64,000 bases of DNA from Cristatella mucedo (GCA_009760855.2 WPIO01000155.1:421501-485500), one strand, 5' to 3'. Positions 21,242 through 33,569 are shown, counted from the first letter of the stretch. Made by a program: numbers and translations. The notes: a model not told the origin generated them from the sequence alone.

Positions 21242-21540
21242 ATGATTTTAATAATAAATTTGTATACTGTCCTCAGAGAACTGAATCACTCTTCAGGCAC
21301 TTTTCAGATGCTACAGATGAAGCTTTACCAAACGTTTGGTGGTAGCATCCGCAAGCAGCAGGCATAGCGTAAGCAGGTACGTGTACACGAACGACGAATC
21401 ACAAAGACCTACCCAATTCTGTTATAAACAGGTGCATTTTAAGCTTTTTTAAATGTTACATCAGGGGACATTGTGACTTGCGTCGGTATTGATTTACAGG
21501 CAGCATGGGAGCATCGGAGCTACAGGCTAAAGGTCAAATC

Positions 21541-21710
21541 GCCGAGCTGGGTTGGTCCAGCGGTTAAGGCGCTCGCCCCGACTAAGGTCTGGCTGAGGTC
21601 GTGGGCTCGAGCCCTGAGGCATATGTGAAGCGCCTGAATAGAGATTTAGTTCTCTTGGGGCACTATACAAATGAATTATATTATTATATATATAAATCAA
21701 CGGTTTTTTT
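21541..21710 (+). mobile_element. S1 tRNA-derived SINE, most complete copy
   Basis: The head holds GGTCCAGCGGTTAAGGCGCTCG (box A region), GGTCTGGCTGAGG and GTGGGCTCGAGCCC (box B region), typical of a Pol III tRNA-like promoter. The body continues CATATGTGAAGCGCCTG, AGAGATTTAGTTCTC and TGGGGCACTATACAAATG. It ends near 21694 in a TTAT/AT tail. The 3' half mirrors the L2-B/C terminal hairpin (GCGCC...GGCGC with an inner AGAGA...TCTCT), as in SINEs that borrow the tail of their partner LINE. It lies inside the older LINE copy. Confidence 0.85.
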
Positions 21711-22057
21711 TTGAGGTTAGTACGAAATGTGGCAACGATTCGAGTAAGAACGGCAGGTATTGCGATTCTTCGCCTGGTGGAGGAGTATATCTGAGAGATA
21801 GGCTGGAGCTAAAGAATGAAGTGACCTAAAAGTGAGCGACAGAACCTTGAAGTCAATCCGTTGCTTGACTGGTAGCTAGTGCAGGTCGGCGAGAAGTGAT
21901 GTGATGTGGCAACTGCGACGCTCGCGACAGAGATGCCTAGCTGCAGAGTTTTGTATCAAGTGTAAGGACCTGATTACATTGGTCGGTAAAACAGCAAGCT
22001 GTGAATTATACAAGTCGAGACGGGATGTCACAAATATAAGGACCAATTCTGACGTGC

Positions 22058-22655
22058 TATAATAATAATAATAATAATAATAATAATTTACTTGATAAAG
22101 CCCCCTCAGAGAACTCAATATTTTTCTAGGTGCTTTGCATTTGCTGCAAAGGGAAACGCGATTGAATGGTGAGTAATAATCATGCTTGATAAACAATATG
22201 AATAACACGGTAAGGGTGATACGCATAGGGTCAGCATGCAAGTGCGGTTAGTGGCAGCATGCACAATTTTGAGCATCAGCCTTTCCAATTTCTGAATCAC
22301 ACTGGGTTTGCCCATAATTAATAAGTTAGTTTTTATCATCGTTTAGTTAAGAAAATTTGCTGCCATCCATGTGCGGACGTCATCAATACATGCAGCAAGG
22401 GAGATGAAAGATTTCGAGGTGCTCGAAGGCTGGGAGGGATCAAAGCAAAGGTATATCTGAGTGTCATCCGCATAAAAGTGAAAGCCTAGATTTTTCTTGG
22501 CAATCACATTGGCATGAGGGAGAGTATAAATCGTGAATGAACTAGACCTTGCACGGAGCCCTGAGATACCTCATATTTCAGAGGTACCTCTGATAACCTT
22601 TGTCCATTAACGGCAATACTCTGAAGTCTCCCACTAAGACAGGACCTGAACCATC
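22058..22655 (-). mobile_element. L2-B LINE insertion with an internal deletion
   Basis: The (TAA)n tract at 22060-22086 is its tail. The antisense hairpin and 3' UTR run to ~22266, after which the sequence jumps to antisense RT mid-region (GGTTTGCCCATAATTAAT; GTCATCCGCATAAAAGTG, equivalent to the FHFYADDTQ region). It ends near 22655. The C-terminal third of ORF2 is therefore missing inside the element. GCTAT before the tail and GCTGT at the far end suggest a short target duplication. Confidence 0.72.
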
Positions 22656-22915
22656 GCTGTCTAAACCAGCCCAAATTTTAGCAATGTTATGTAGCTGAAA
22701 GTACGCAGACTTGACTGTGAAACTGATGTGGTCGTCCAATGAAAGGTCATTTTGGAACATGACACCTAGATTTTGTGCAGATTCAAATGAGATATGCTGG
22801 CAGAACCTATTTTTAGCGGCAGCCTTTCGATATTCTGGGTCCCAATTTGTTTGCCCGTAACTAGTAAGTTGGTTAAGTCGTCATTCGAGTTAAGAAGATT
22901 TGCTACTATGCATGT

Positions 22916-24523
22916 GCACAAAGGCTACCTCACCACATGAAAAACTGTTTGTTTCACTTTTTTGCAAAGTTGAAGTCAAGCAACAACGACAGATCTGCCG
23001 TTTTCTGATTGCTTTCAGGAACCGGCGTCCACATTTAATTTGATGGAGAAACTTTGAAGATAAAGAATGGCGATGGACGGGGGGGGGGTTAATTTTCGCT
23101 GCATAATGTCAGCTCTTCCACTTGTGCAAGTTTGCCTCTGAACAACGCACAACTTGGGGTTCAACTTTCAATAGCGAAGAGCAGTCTTATTGAATTCCAT
23201 AGCTCAGTGAAAGTCTCCAGAGCTTTGTGATCTACGTCGCCTGTCTTTTCACATCAATCGTATCTGGATAGCTTACCATTTTATTGGCTGAGTTGCTACC
23301 AGGCGAGAATTCCTTTCGACCTCAGCTCGCACTCGGAGCGCGGGTAATGTTTCAATCTAATTTTTGCTTTCCAACCAATCCGATAAGTTGGCCAATTTGA
23401 TAATTTGTCGAAAAGCAAAAAGCCGCCTTTTTAGCATTCACGAGATAGAATATATAGTATATATAAATATATAAATATATAAAGCACTACAGCAGTCAAG
23501 CAGAAACTTGGATTTGAGAAGCCACGCTAAGGGTGCCTTTTGCCTGGACAAATCCCGTACCCAGAACACTGTGCAGGTTAAATACGCGCAGTTAATTGAT
23601 CATTATTCGCAGTTACAGTTTTTCTGTAGTATTGTATCTGTAATTACTCACATTCGTAGAATTATGCGGTAATTCTAAATATTTGATGCAATGCTTGTTT
23701 TACCGAGTAAGGCTGACAGTTTAAACGCTTGAAGAGACACACAAAAAAACATGAATTTGTCAGCTTTTTATGGATTAGGGATGAGTGTAAACTCTCAAAA
23801 CGGTTGCAATTCGATGGCAAGTGAAGCCGGGGCCAAGGTTCAAAGGTTGCAAGAAGGAACCTGTGGGAGACGTTGCCACATTGAGGAACCACGTGCCACT
23901 AGCCACATTGTAGAGAATGACGACCGGGAAGACTTATCTTAGTTTCATGCAAACCTAATGCCAACCATAAGCAGGAAACAGAAACAACCACCCCACTAAT
24001 TATTTCAGCCAAAATTTAGCTTCAGCACTGAACGTAAATGTGCTTATCCAAAATGATCTTTCACTCAGTGACCACTTCAAATTGGCTGTTAACTCAGCTT
24101 ACGTTCATCCAAGTTTTTTTGGTATTTTTAGCGAGCCTACTTAATCAGCACTCAGGTTTATAAAAATTAAAATTAATTAAATCAGCACACAGGTTTATAA
24201 ACCCGAGTTTGAACGGTTAAAGGAGATACGATGTTTGTCATGCATCAGACAGAGAAGCCCAGTTAGCATTTGAATTCGTAATATTCTATTTGGATTCATG
24301 TTACTGTCACCTTTTCCAACATTCTTGCCCGCGCAGTTTAAATCTTACAGAGGGCCCAAGACTCGTTAGCAAATAATGTCTATCGTAAATGACGAAGCTT
24401 TCACATTATATTTATCTTAAATTTTATTCGACCAAGCAAACAGTTTATTGACTGCTGCGCCCTGCCACTCAGTTAGACCAATTCGCGTTCTTAGACTTAG
24501 GATTATTTGTCTGAAGTGCTTAT
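22916..24523. other. Unique sequence, no gene recognised
   Basis: Contains a G-run near 23080-23089 and AT-rich DNA (TATATAAATATATAAATAT-like) at ~23450-23485. Open frames are below 80 codons and lack motifs. Confidence 0.35.
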
Positions 24524-27125
24524 TATAATAATAATAATAATAATAATTCACTTGATAAAGCGCCCTCAGAGAACCTAATCTCTCTCTAGGCGCTTTACAT
24601 TTGCTGTAAAGTGAAATGCAATTGAATGGTAAGTAAAATCATGTTTGAAAAACAAACGAAATGAATAATATGGTTAGGGGTGACATGCACAGGGTCAGCA
24701 TGCAAATGTGGTTAGTGGCAGCATGCACAGTGTCAGCACGCATAAGCACATCGAGGACGAGTCACAGGGACCCACTAAATGCTGTCCTAAATAGGTGTGT
24801 TTTTAGGTTCCTTTTAAATGTGGTCAGGTTAGGGGATGTTCTGACTCAGGTCGGGAGGGAGTTCCAGGCTTTGGGAGCATATGAACTAAATGCACGGTCT
24901 CCAAAGGATTTGAGGTTTGTATGAGGTATTTCTAGACTGTTGGATTCCGAAAAGCAGGTGGTACGATGCTTGGCCTGATGGGGTAGTATATCTGAGCGAT
25001 AGGCTGGAGCCATAGAATGAAGGGACCTAAAAGTGAGCGACAAAACCTTGAAGTCAATCCGTTGCTTGACTGGTAGCCAGTGCAGGTCGGCGAGAAGTGG
25101 AGTAATGTGGCAACTGCGACGCTCACGACAGACAAGACTAGCTGCAGAGTCTTGCTCCAGCTGCAATCGCCTGATCGCACATGCTGGGAGGCCAGTAAGC
25201 AGTGAATTGCAGAAGTCGAGACGAGATGTCACGAATGCATGGACCAACTTGGACGTGGTATCCTTATCTAAACAAGCCCGAATTTTAGCAATATTATGAA
25301 GCTGAAAATAGGCAGATTTGACCATGGAGCTGATGCGGTCGTCTAACGAGAGGTCGCTTTGGAATATGACACCTAGATTTCGAGCTGATTCGACAGGAGA
25401 TATGCTGGCAGAGCCAATTTTGAGCGTCAGCCTTTCCAATTTCTGAATCACACCGGGTTTTTCCATAACTAGTAAGTTAGTTTTATCATCGTTTAGTTTT
25501 AGAAAATTTGCTGCCATCCATGTGCGGATGTCATCAATGCATGCAGCAAGTGAGTTTGGAGAATTTGAGGTGCTCGAAGGCTGGGAGGGATCAAAGCCGA
25601 GGTACAACTGAGTGTCATCCGCATAGAAGTGAAAGCCTAGATTGTGCTTGGCAATCACATCAGTAAAAGGGAGAGTATAAACCGTGAAAAGAACCGGACC
25701 CAGCACGGAGCCCTGAGGTACTCCATATTTCAGAGGTATTTCACATGATCTTTGTCCATTCACGTCAATACGCTGGAGTCTCGCACTGAGATAGGACCTG
25801 AACCACTGCAGAGCAGTGCCAGTGATGCCCAGGCGAGATGAGTGGCGCTCTAGAAGAACTTTGTGATCGATGGTGTCAAAAGCTGCCGAAAGATCGAGCA
25901 AAACAGCAGGACACTCTACCCATGTCTGCATTCCTAAGTAGGTCATTGTATACCCTAAGCAATGCTGACTCTGTCGAGTGATTAGCTCTAAAGCCGGACT
26001 GGAACTTACTAGCAAGGTGGAAGGTTTTGATATATGAGTTTAGCTGGTCTGCCACGACCCGTTCCAGTGTCTGATAGAAATGGTAGAAGGGAGACTGGGC
26101 GGTAGTTGCTCAAGTTCTCTTGGTCTAGTGTTGCTTTCTTGAGAAGAGGCCTGACTACAGCTTTTTTGAAAGGTGCTGGGACATGACCTGAGGCTAATGA
26201 CATATTAATGATGTTAGTTATGCATGGCAGCAGCAGATCAATGCAACGTAGGAGCAGGACAGTGGGAATAGGATCCAGAGAACTTGTTGTCTTCTTTGAT
26301 TGCGATACAAACTTTAGGACTAGATCACTAGTGACCTGCTTAAATGCAGACATTGAGGTGCAGCCAGGAATCGGGGAGCAGCATTCTAGTGGGGAGGTTG
26401 TCATCGCAGGGATGGATTCCCTGATCTTGTCTATCTCCTGCACAAAGAATCGAGAGAAGCAATAGGCTAGATCATCCCAAGGATCATCAGGTAATGAGCT
26501 AATCTGGGAATGGTTGAGGAGACGGTTTATTGTCGACATCAGTATTTTTGGATTGTGCATCTGTGATTCAACAATGTTTCTATAGAAGCTAGACTTGGCC
26601 TTTGCTAGGATCAATTGGTATGACTTACAGTAGTCTCCATATGCCTGTCGATGGACAGTTGGTCCGGATCTTGTGTATGCTTTTTCAAGCTTTCGTTTAG
26701 TAGACCTGGCTAGTTTAATGTCTGTGGTAAACCATAGGCCGTCTGGGCAGGGGCGCACAGTGCGCTTTGTCAGAGGTCCAAACTCGTCTAGCGTGTCAGC
26801 TAGTGTCGTGTTGTAGCTATCTACCAATGAAGACAGATCGGAGGGAGGACTGAGCAGCAGAGTCGAAGCAGATATTCTCGCACGGACAGCATCGATGTCA
26901 AGGGTTTTAAGGTTTTGCGATTCACAGGTAATTTTAGAGGAAGATGTGGGCACACACTGTAGATTGAATGAGATCTGCATGTGGTCAGATAAGCAGGATT
27001 TGGTAATCATTGGCGATGACAAAGTGCAGTTGTATGAGAAAATCTGGTCGAGTGTGTGACCCTTGATGTGGGTAGGGCCATGCACATGAGCCACAAGAGA
27101 CAATGAGTCAGTCAATGCACGAAAT
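24524..27125 (-). mobile_element. L2-B LINE, longest copy (endonuclease end to tail)
   Basis: The tail lies at plus-strand 24524-24547, followed by the antisense hairpin, the 3' UTR to ~24845, the RT region and linker to ~26800 and the end of the endonuclease near 27100. At ~2.6 kb it is the longest LINE copy in the window. It is truncated within the endonuclease and immediately adjoins an S2 SINE at 27126. It serves as the reference for L2-B order. Confidence 0.9.
24846..27115 (-). pseudogene. L2-B ORF2 (endonuclease C-terminus, RT), frameshifted
   Basis: Two overlapping minus frames carry one ORF2. The upstream frame (26009-27115, 368 codons) reads VHGPTHIKGHTLDQIFS and SDHMQISF, the end of an APE-type endonuclease. 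It continues through KLARSTKRKLEKAY, SSLDPIPTVLLLRC and NYRPVSLLPFLSD. The downstream frame (24846-26015, 389 codons) reads LLDLSAAFDTIDH, YGVPQGSVLGPVLF, FHFYADDTQLYLGF and RNLGVIFQSDL, ending at WNSLPT. The frame breaks near 26015-26070, where the junction residues (DTGTGRGRPAKL) depart from the family, and the 5' endonuclease is absent. Catalytic RT motifs remain, but the protein is broken. Confidence 0.88.
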
Positions 27126-27284
27126 TAGTTAACAGCCTCTTTTGCATAGCGACAGGAGATACTTTACGGCTACCAAAACCGTTTGCAGCTGCGACAAAGA
27201 ATCACCTATCGCAGGATATTTGAACCCACGACTTCGGTCCCGAAATCGTGAAAAGCAACCGCTTTACCTAGTGTGCCATCACAA
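27126..27284 (-). mobile_element. S2 tRNA-derived SINE
   Basis: On the minus strand: GATGGCACACTAGGTAAAGC, CACGATTTCGGGACCGAAG, GTCGTGGGTTC and the hairpin region, ending AAGAGGCTGTTAACT. The first ~10 bases are missing. It lies next to the truncated 5' end of the long L2-B copy. Confidence 0.78.
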
Positions 27285-28608
27285 CTCTCCAAATATGACA
27301 GCGGCTGCAGATGAATTGTGCACAGCTCTAGACCTGACGCCGCATAAGACCATCGAGAGCAGATTCTCGACCAATCTGGCTTACATCTTGCCTCGTCAAA
27401 GATAGCTAAGGCTCGATGCTGAAAATGGGCATTGTAGAAGGCCCTTTTAGACTTTGGAGCTGGCGAGTTACTGATCAATTTACCGCAGTTGGCTTTCGTG
27501 AACAGAGCCAATTGTGCTTGGAGCCAGTATTCGTTTTTCTGAGGAAGTTCGAACAGTCTCGTTGCGATGTTGGAAAAGCTGCCTCGCAAAGTCTATCATA
27601 ATAAAATCTCGATAAAATAGTTTGCACCTACTCGCTGCGCAATGGGAGCCGATAGCTTGACAAGGCAACCCTGCATCTTGGGCCCACGATGTAATTTGAA
27701 TGATGAGTCGCAAAGACGTTCGCGTCGAGAAATGCAATGGCACTCCAAATGACTTGCGTATTGGTGCAGGAAGAAATTGATAATGCGTATGCCTGTAGGT
27801 GCTGGACTTTGCGAGCAGCTTTTAGTTATATTTTGCAAATAACTCACGCTCCTCATTTTAATGTGCTTTCAAGTGCAATCGAGTCTGTGTCCTTAAGAAG
27901 CTCACACATCAAACTCACTTGCATGGTGAAGTGCGGAGTCGATCAGGCGAATTCGGAGAATCGTGCCGGACAAATCTTGGTACTTCATCAATCACTTACT
28001 TGCAAATAAAAAATATTGCTTAATATTGACAATAATTAATAACCTATGGTGTCTTTGGCCCTTCGTGGATCATTTACTGATGAAGCAGAAATAACTTGTG
28101 GAAAAGCACAAGGCGCTTTCAAATAGCGCCAAATGTAACGCTTTGTAGACCTATATCGAGCAAATAAAATAGCGAAATTATTCTCAGCTTTGAATTATTT
28201 TCACCGATGGCTTAACGACCATAGTTTATATTGTAGATTTATAAATATGATTCGTGTGTGCGTATGTGCGTGTGCTTGTGTGTTCCTATACGAGTGTGTG
28301 TGCATTTTACAAGGAGTAGTGTATAGGAAACCGTATCGGCTATTTGACTACCTTAGTTAGTCATTTAGGTCCTTAAGTTCTGCTAGTGGAAGCGTACATT
28401 CTATCCACAGCGCACGATACGAGAAATAGTGGATTAGATGTGTACACGTGTGATGGGGAAAGGGGTCATGTGAGTGTAACGAAACAATTTGGAGCCAATT
28501 TTGCTTTAAAAAATAAACACCATATTTCATTTTTTCATTAATTTATTGGCGTTTTTTCATTATTTCATTAATAAAATAAACATTACATCGCTTATATTGA
28601 TGACTATG
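27285..28608. other. Unique sequence, no gene recognised
   Basis: Several short overlapping open frames (up to ~127 codons, 27206-27589 minus, partly inside S2) lack recognisable domains. TG-rich DNA occurs at ~28252-28302. Confidence 0.35.
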
Positions 28609-29285
28609 CGTAATGTATCTCCGTCTGTAACTCCAAAAGCCACAAAGACTATGTGGGTGCAACGCAGGAGAGCACACTCACTTTGTCTAGCACACTCACA
28701 GCCTAAGCGGCTTTCAGTACCCATTTGGTAGTCAACATACTTTATCTCACGCGACGAAGAGAAAGTGGGAACCATAGCAGTGTAAGGAAAGCAGTTGAAG
28801 TGATGGAGTAGCATGGAAGTGCAGCTCAGGGCCGATGGAAAGGATTTGCCATAGTCGGCATCGGGAGAGTAGTTGTCGTTGCGTAAGAATCGTAGTTGCG
28901 ATCACAGTCTAAGACCTGCAGAGCAAAAGCGACCGTCGGCAAAAGTCTTTAAGCGGAGGAATGGAATGGCTAGTTTATTATCCATAAAAGACCTGAGGGC
29001 ACGAGGAGACTGAAACTGGTTCAGAAGTTCAGTTAGGTATGGAGGAGCCAAGCCTTTACGGGCCTCGTGGGTCGGCGTAAGAACTTTGCTCTGTATCCAT
29101 TGATCAACCGGCAGCCATCCTAGCTCTTTTAGCAAAGGAAACACGTGGTCAAATCTCTCCGGGATTAGCAAACCAGCGTCGCAGCCATATTCATAGCCAT
29201 CTGCAGTGGCCTAGTGGATTTTTTGGTAGCCCAGCCAAATGGGAATTGCAATAATCTTACCGAGACAGAACTAAGGAGCTAGTTG
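28609..29285 (-). mobile_element. L2-A LINE, 3' part
   Basis: Begins with an antisense ATTAC-type end and 3' UTR (GTATCTCCGTCTGTAACTCC, GCGGCTTTCAGTACCC). It then covers antisense C-terminal coding sequence; the minus frame 28902-29171 reads VFPLLKELGWLPVDQWIQSKVLTPTH. It ends at GGAGCTAGTTGATAG, about the SSLVLSRLDYC position. Frame broken. Confidence 0.83.
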
Positions 29286-29689
29286 ATAGCGAGTCAGTGA
29301 GTCATACCGGTCACGTACTTTAAATAACTCGGCCATCCACGCACACAATTCTCTTCGATGCATACAGTAAGTTGATAAAGTGAGTAAATGTGAGGAGCGT
29401 GGCTTCGGAGGGTCAAATGATGAGCGGTTCACTGCGCCACTAGTTTAAGGATGAAAACCAGAATTGTTTGGCAAGCTATGGTAGAATGACTGGCATTTAC
29501 TGTGTACTTTTGATGTGAGCATAGTCTATGCATACTAGGTATTTCGGTGGAATGATCGGTTGGTATTGCATTATTTCAGTTATGTCTTCCCGTAGTCTTA
29601 AAGGCTATTTCCAGCTGAATTTCATTGGATGAGCACCGATTGTCTCCGCTGCTACCAAGTCACACTACTTTTAGCTGAGAAGCATTCCG
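29286..29689. other. Unique sequence
   Basis: No gene or repeat recognised. Confidence 0.35.
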
Positions 29690-29960
29690 TAAATCAGGGC
29701 CTGCTTAGACAAGAGAACTAGTCTGCCAAACTAGTTAGCGGGCTCACGGCGCTGCGTTTGGATTACCGTAATTCAGTTTAAACACGTCTTTTGTGAAGTG
29801 CCATAAATTTTCATGGGTTCGCCGAAAAGCTTATGAGTTTGCTTTTAATAAACTGCATCACTTTCAAATCAAACTACCTGTGTCTGAGTTTCACTGGCTC
29901 CTTTTCAGTTATCAAGTTGACTCTAATATCCTCTCCCTGGCCTACAGCTTAAATTACTTT
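29690..29960 (+). mobile_element. Ancient L2-like LINE relic
   Basis: The plus frame near 29793-30038 includes LPVSEFHWLLFSYQVDSNILSLAY, parallel to the PLLADLHWLPVKQRIDFKVLSLTF region of L2-B. Upstream, GGGCCTGCTTAGACAAG resembles the RACLDKDT segment. Divergence is high and the assignment is by motif only. Confidence 0.45.
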
Positions 29961-30394
29961 CACAAGGCTTGCCCGTCCTTGACCTCGCGTCGTGTGCACT
30001 GCTGTGACGTCTATTGCCAGCCAACGGCTCATCGCTGACATGATTTGACATTAGGCAGCCCTCTGGTGGTGACCTCTAATCTACAGCTAATAAATGAGCG
30101 CGTGGAAAGTCATTAGCATCTGCTCTTATAATAGAAGCAATCGAAAGCTCGTCGTGTCATGTCAACCAGCAACCGAAAGGTCGATCGATATGGATTAGAG
30201 CTGACCGGAAGCAAAAGCGAGGCAAGATAACATCCTCCGCTTTCGTGATTCTGTATTGGTTTTCAGCTGCAGTGTTTAAAATGGCTTACAGCGTTTCTTG
30301 CACGCTTTGATTTTCCGTGTGCTGAAATGTGCCGTTGGATTACACTTTAATATAGAAGATTTTCGTCACAGTATTTGCTTGGCCCTTATGAATT
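29961..30394. other. Unique sequence
   Basis: Nothing recognised. Confidence 0.35.
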
Positions 30395-30535
30395 GTCTTT
30401 CTTATGCTTATGCGTGGTGGCACTGAGCGTGTTTTCACTTATCTTTTTTGGCATGCTTCAATAACAGCGTATGTAAAGTGTCTAGAGAGAGATTTACTTC
30501 TCTGAGGATGACGTACACAAATGTATTTTTTCTAT
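30395..30535 (+). mobile_element. L2-C LINE 3' tail, diverged
   Basis: Reads CTTATGCTTATGCG, GGCATGCTTCAATAAC, TATGTAAAGTGTCTAGAG, AGAGATTTACTTCTC and CACAAATGTA. The outer hairpin pairing is partly lost. Confidence 0.6.
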
Positions 30536-31040
30536 TACCACATAGGAACCCAAATGAAGTTCGATGACTGATCTTGTCTTGTGTCTTTTTTATAGTTTGG
30601 AGGTTATCTGGTCTGTCGTAACCTGCCTGTCACGCTGGTTTGACTTGGTTCTCCGGAGCTCAAACATGCCTGCGAGTAGATGGGCTGTGTGGATACTTTT
30701 CCTGAATTTTGCAATCTGTCACTCGGCCTTCGTCCGCAAACCCTTAGATTAGCTTGTCACTCAACTCCAGATGGTCGTTTGTTCCACAGAGGAGATGGTC
30801 GACGAATCAAAGCTTGTATACCAAGTGTTTCTATTCTAAGGCTGGACGATGAATGAATGGCTGAAATATTAGCTCGATTACATGACTACCACCACTTTTA
30901 GTAGCTGGCACACTGTAACACATTTGGAGTGTCACTTTTTCAATAATTACGAAAAGAGTTTCCATAAAACTTACTTAAAAAGGATAATTTATCGTCATAG
31001 ACTATGTAGGGGAGTTCATTTTTTGTATCGCTTATGTATG
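30536..31040. other. Unique sequence
   Basis: No gene recognised; a 62-codon frame at 30564-30752 (ATG start) is hydrophobic and unassigned. Confidence 0.35.
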
Positions 31041-31297
31041 TATGTATCTCCGTCAGTAACTCCACAAAGTCATAAAGACCATGTGGGTGCTACGCAGGAG
31101 AGCTTTGTATAGCGCACTCACAGCCTAAGCGGCTTTCGGTACACATTCGGTAGCCAACAGACTTCGTCTCACGCAACAAAGAGAAAGTGGGAAGCATAGC
31201 AGAGTTAGGAGAGCAGTTGAGGTAGTGAGTAGCATAGAAGTAGCAGTTCAAGACCTCTGAAAAAGATGTGCCATAGTCGGCAGTTGGAGAGTATATC
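31041..31297 (-). mobile_element. L2-A LINE, 3' end
   Basis: Antisense 3' UTR (TATGTATCTCCGTCAG, AGACCATGTGGGTGCTACG, GCGGCTTTCGGTAC) and the antisense end of the coding region, up to GTGCCATAGTCGGCAG. 5'-truncated to ~255 bases. Confidence 0.83.
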
Positions 31298-33511
31298 TTA
31301 GGAGAAAATAATTTGGGACACATCTTGTTTGATTTCTACAGCAGAAAATTCGTTATTGCCCACTGCATGCGATAGGAATAGCCGCTAATGTTGCTCTACT
31401 GTAGCTACATAAATAAGCTGCCAAATCAGCCTACTTTTACTTGTATCTCACAAAATGAATCGAAGTCTCCCAGCTAAAGATTACGATAAGTGAATAATGA
31501 GAGAAAATCAATTATTTTTGTATGCATTGAATCCTCGTTCAGCGTTACGTGTACTCGTTGTGTTGTAACGCTAGAATGGGAATCAATATATCTTGTCAAA
31601 GCCTTAATCCTATTCTTTGAGTCTTTAGAACTCGCGTTCATTCATAGAACCTTACTAGCTTTTATTCTAAAGTAATGGGAATTTTTCAGGTCTTTATTTA
31701 CTCATATTTGAGAGCTGATACTATTTTTTTATTAAATCTATCGGACTGATTCCCATGACTATCTGTTGCGAACAGTAGCCAATTAGATCTCCGTGAAAAC
31801 ACAATTAGGTTGGGAATAATTCTTGACCTTCACCTGCTCTACATGAACTGGAATCACTGTAAACCACGATAGTGTTCCACTGCTTTTGCAGATGATAAAC
31901 GAACCAAACTAGAGTATCCTGACTGCGAGACTATTTGACTAACGCAAAAAGCTACGTGAGGGCACTGGCATAATGCCTTGGGTTCGATGATCATTCTGAT
32001 TCGCGGTTGCACACTGGCAGAACCTAATGCAGGAGAGCTTACCCTGCAGCCACCATCTTTGCATTACTTGTGAGTCTAGTCGCAACCTCTTTTCCATCAT
32101 CGTCCAATCAGTGTGGTCTCTCTCCGTGACGCGTCGTTCCTCATCCTGAATCGCTTTCCTTTTCATGGCCTAATGAGATGATGGTCAATCCTTTGACTCT
32201 CTCACTTTCTATCTATTTGGTTTCGTAGCTTTAAATTTTTAGTTCTTAAGCTCATGCGGGCGTTTAGGGATACAAGCTGACGTCCTAAATTGCATTCATA
32301 CTCTTTGAGATTTCAATGAAGCGGACATGAGTGTTGGTTCAGGTCTGCCGGCGCATGCTGGAAGCTGCGTTGGGCAGCTCTGCAGTGCAGGCATTTGCTT
32401 GCGTCACGCATCTGCTGGGACACTCGAACGAGCTAGAAGTTATGGCATTTACTAGGGCGTTCACTAGAGCATTCACTACCACAACACATCTAATGCGACT
32501 CAGTTCTCTCTCTAATTAACCTGGATCAAATTCTAGTTTTGCTCATAAATCGACAGCGATAAATGGGCAATGGTATTGACCGATGCCGCTAGATGCGCGG
32601 CTAGAGGGCATTGTTAATTAGTATCGAGCTACTGACGGGCTACCTAGGCAATCATGTACTTTAAGACCAGAGGGGTGAAAAGTGGCGATTGCGAAAGAAA
32701 AGTTTCAGAGGCGCCAGCCTGCAGTCTACACGCGTACCGAAGCCGAGAGCTGTCTTGTGACGCATAGCTTCAGACCTTGACCTTCAAACTTTGACTCGTT
32801 CTCGCTCGAGCAGTAGTGCATTGCCCAGCTATTTAAAAGCTTTTTTCGCGGATCTAGTAAATCTTGCTGCACGAGTAAATCTAAATCTAGATCTAGTAAA
32901 TCTTGCTCCACGGCAACTGAACAGTACGCTAGGGGCCTAAATAGAGCGACACGAGACACGCGACTACGACGGTTTTTGATTGACAGTGCCTGCTAGTAGC
33001 TATGTACCCATTTTACTGAGCACTCTGGTGTCTGGTAAATGACTAAGCATGGTAGCGCCTGCTGCTATTTAGTCCTTAAGGGAAAACCTGTAGGTCTTCT
33101 CGTCCGGCCCTATTCATCAGTGCTTTTTCCGAAGCCACCGGTCAAACAAGTGATTTCGCTCTTCCTTGATTATTTCGTAGCTTCATTACCTTCGATGAGC
33201 AAGCGCGGGCAACCGATGAGCTGCGTGACGCGTCGGTTGAAAGCTGAGCTTCCTTCGTCGGTGCGTCAAGTTCTATAACTGCACTGTCTTGGCAGTTTCT
33301 CAAAGTGCTAATGCATAAGGTGGCGAATATGGAGAATTGGTTCAGTACATCTGTTCTTCAATGTGCGGTGTCCCTTCTAAGGCTGCCCAGGAACAGCACG
33401 AGCAGCAGCGGAAAGCAGACGCACAAGCAGGTCGACAAGCAAGCATTAAAACAGCTGCGGCTCCTGATCAAAGGAAAGCATTGGAGTCGACCTTAATATG
33501 GCGTCCTATGA
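31298..33511. other. Unique sequence, no gene recognised
   Basis: The longest stretch free of recognisable repeats. Open frames are short (up to ~79 codons) and motif-free. A small internal repeat (TAGTAAATCTTGCT twice) lies near 32857-32912. Confidence 0.4.
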
Positions 33512-33538
33512 TGTATATATATATATATATATGATGTA

Positions 33539-33569
<31 letters not shown>

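Larger units (their letters stand above)
21242..22915 (-). mobile_element. Old L2-C/B host copy broken by two insertions
   Basis: Antisense LINE sequence appears in three arms: 21242-21540 (3' end and UTR), 21711-22057 (C-terminal coding, CGACAGAACCTTGAAGTC, GCAGGTCGGCGAGAAG) and 22656-22915 (GCCCAAATTTTAGCAATG, CTTGACTGTGAAACTGATG). They are separated by an S1 SINE and by an L2-B insertion. Read in order, the arms reconstitute a single element. Frames are broken throughout. Confidence 0.72.

Noticed and set aside
21541-21620. A genuine tRNA gene
   Set aside because: The A- and B-box-like sequences are present, but a full cloverleaf is not evident and the sequence continues into a LINE-like tail, repeated elsewhere as S1.
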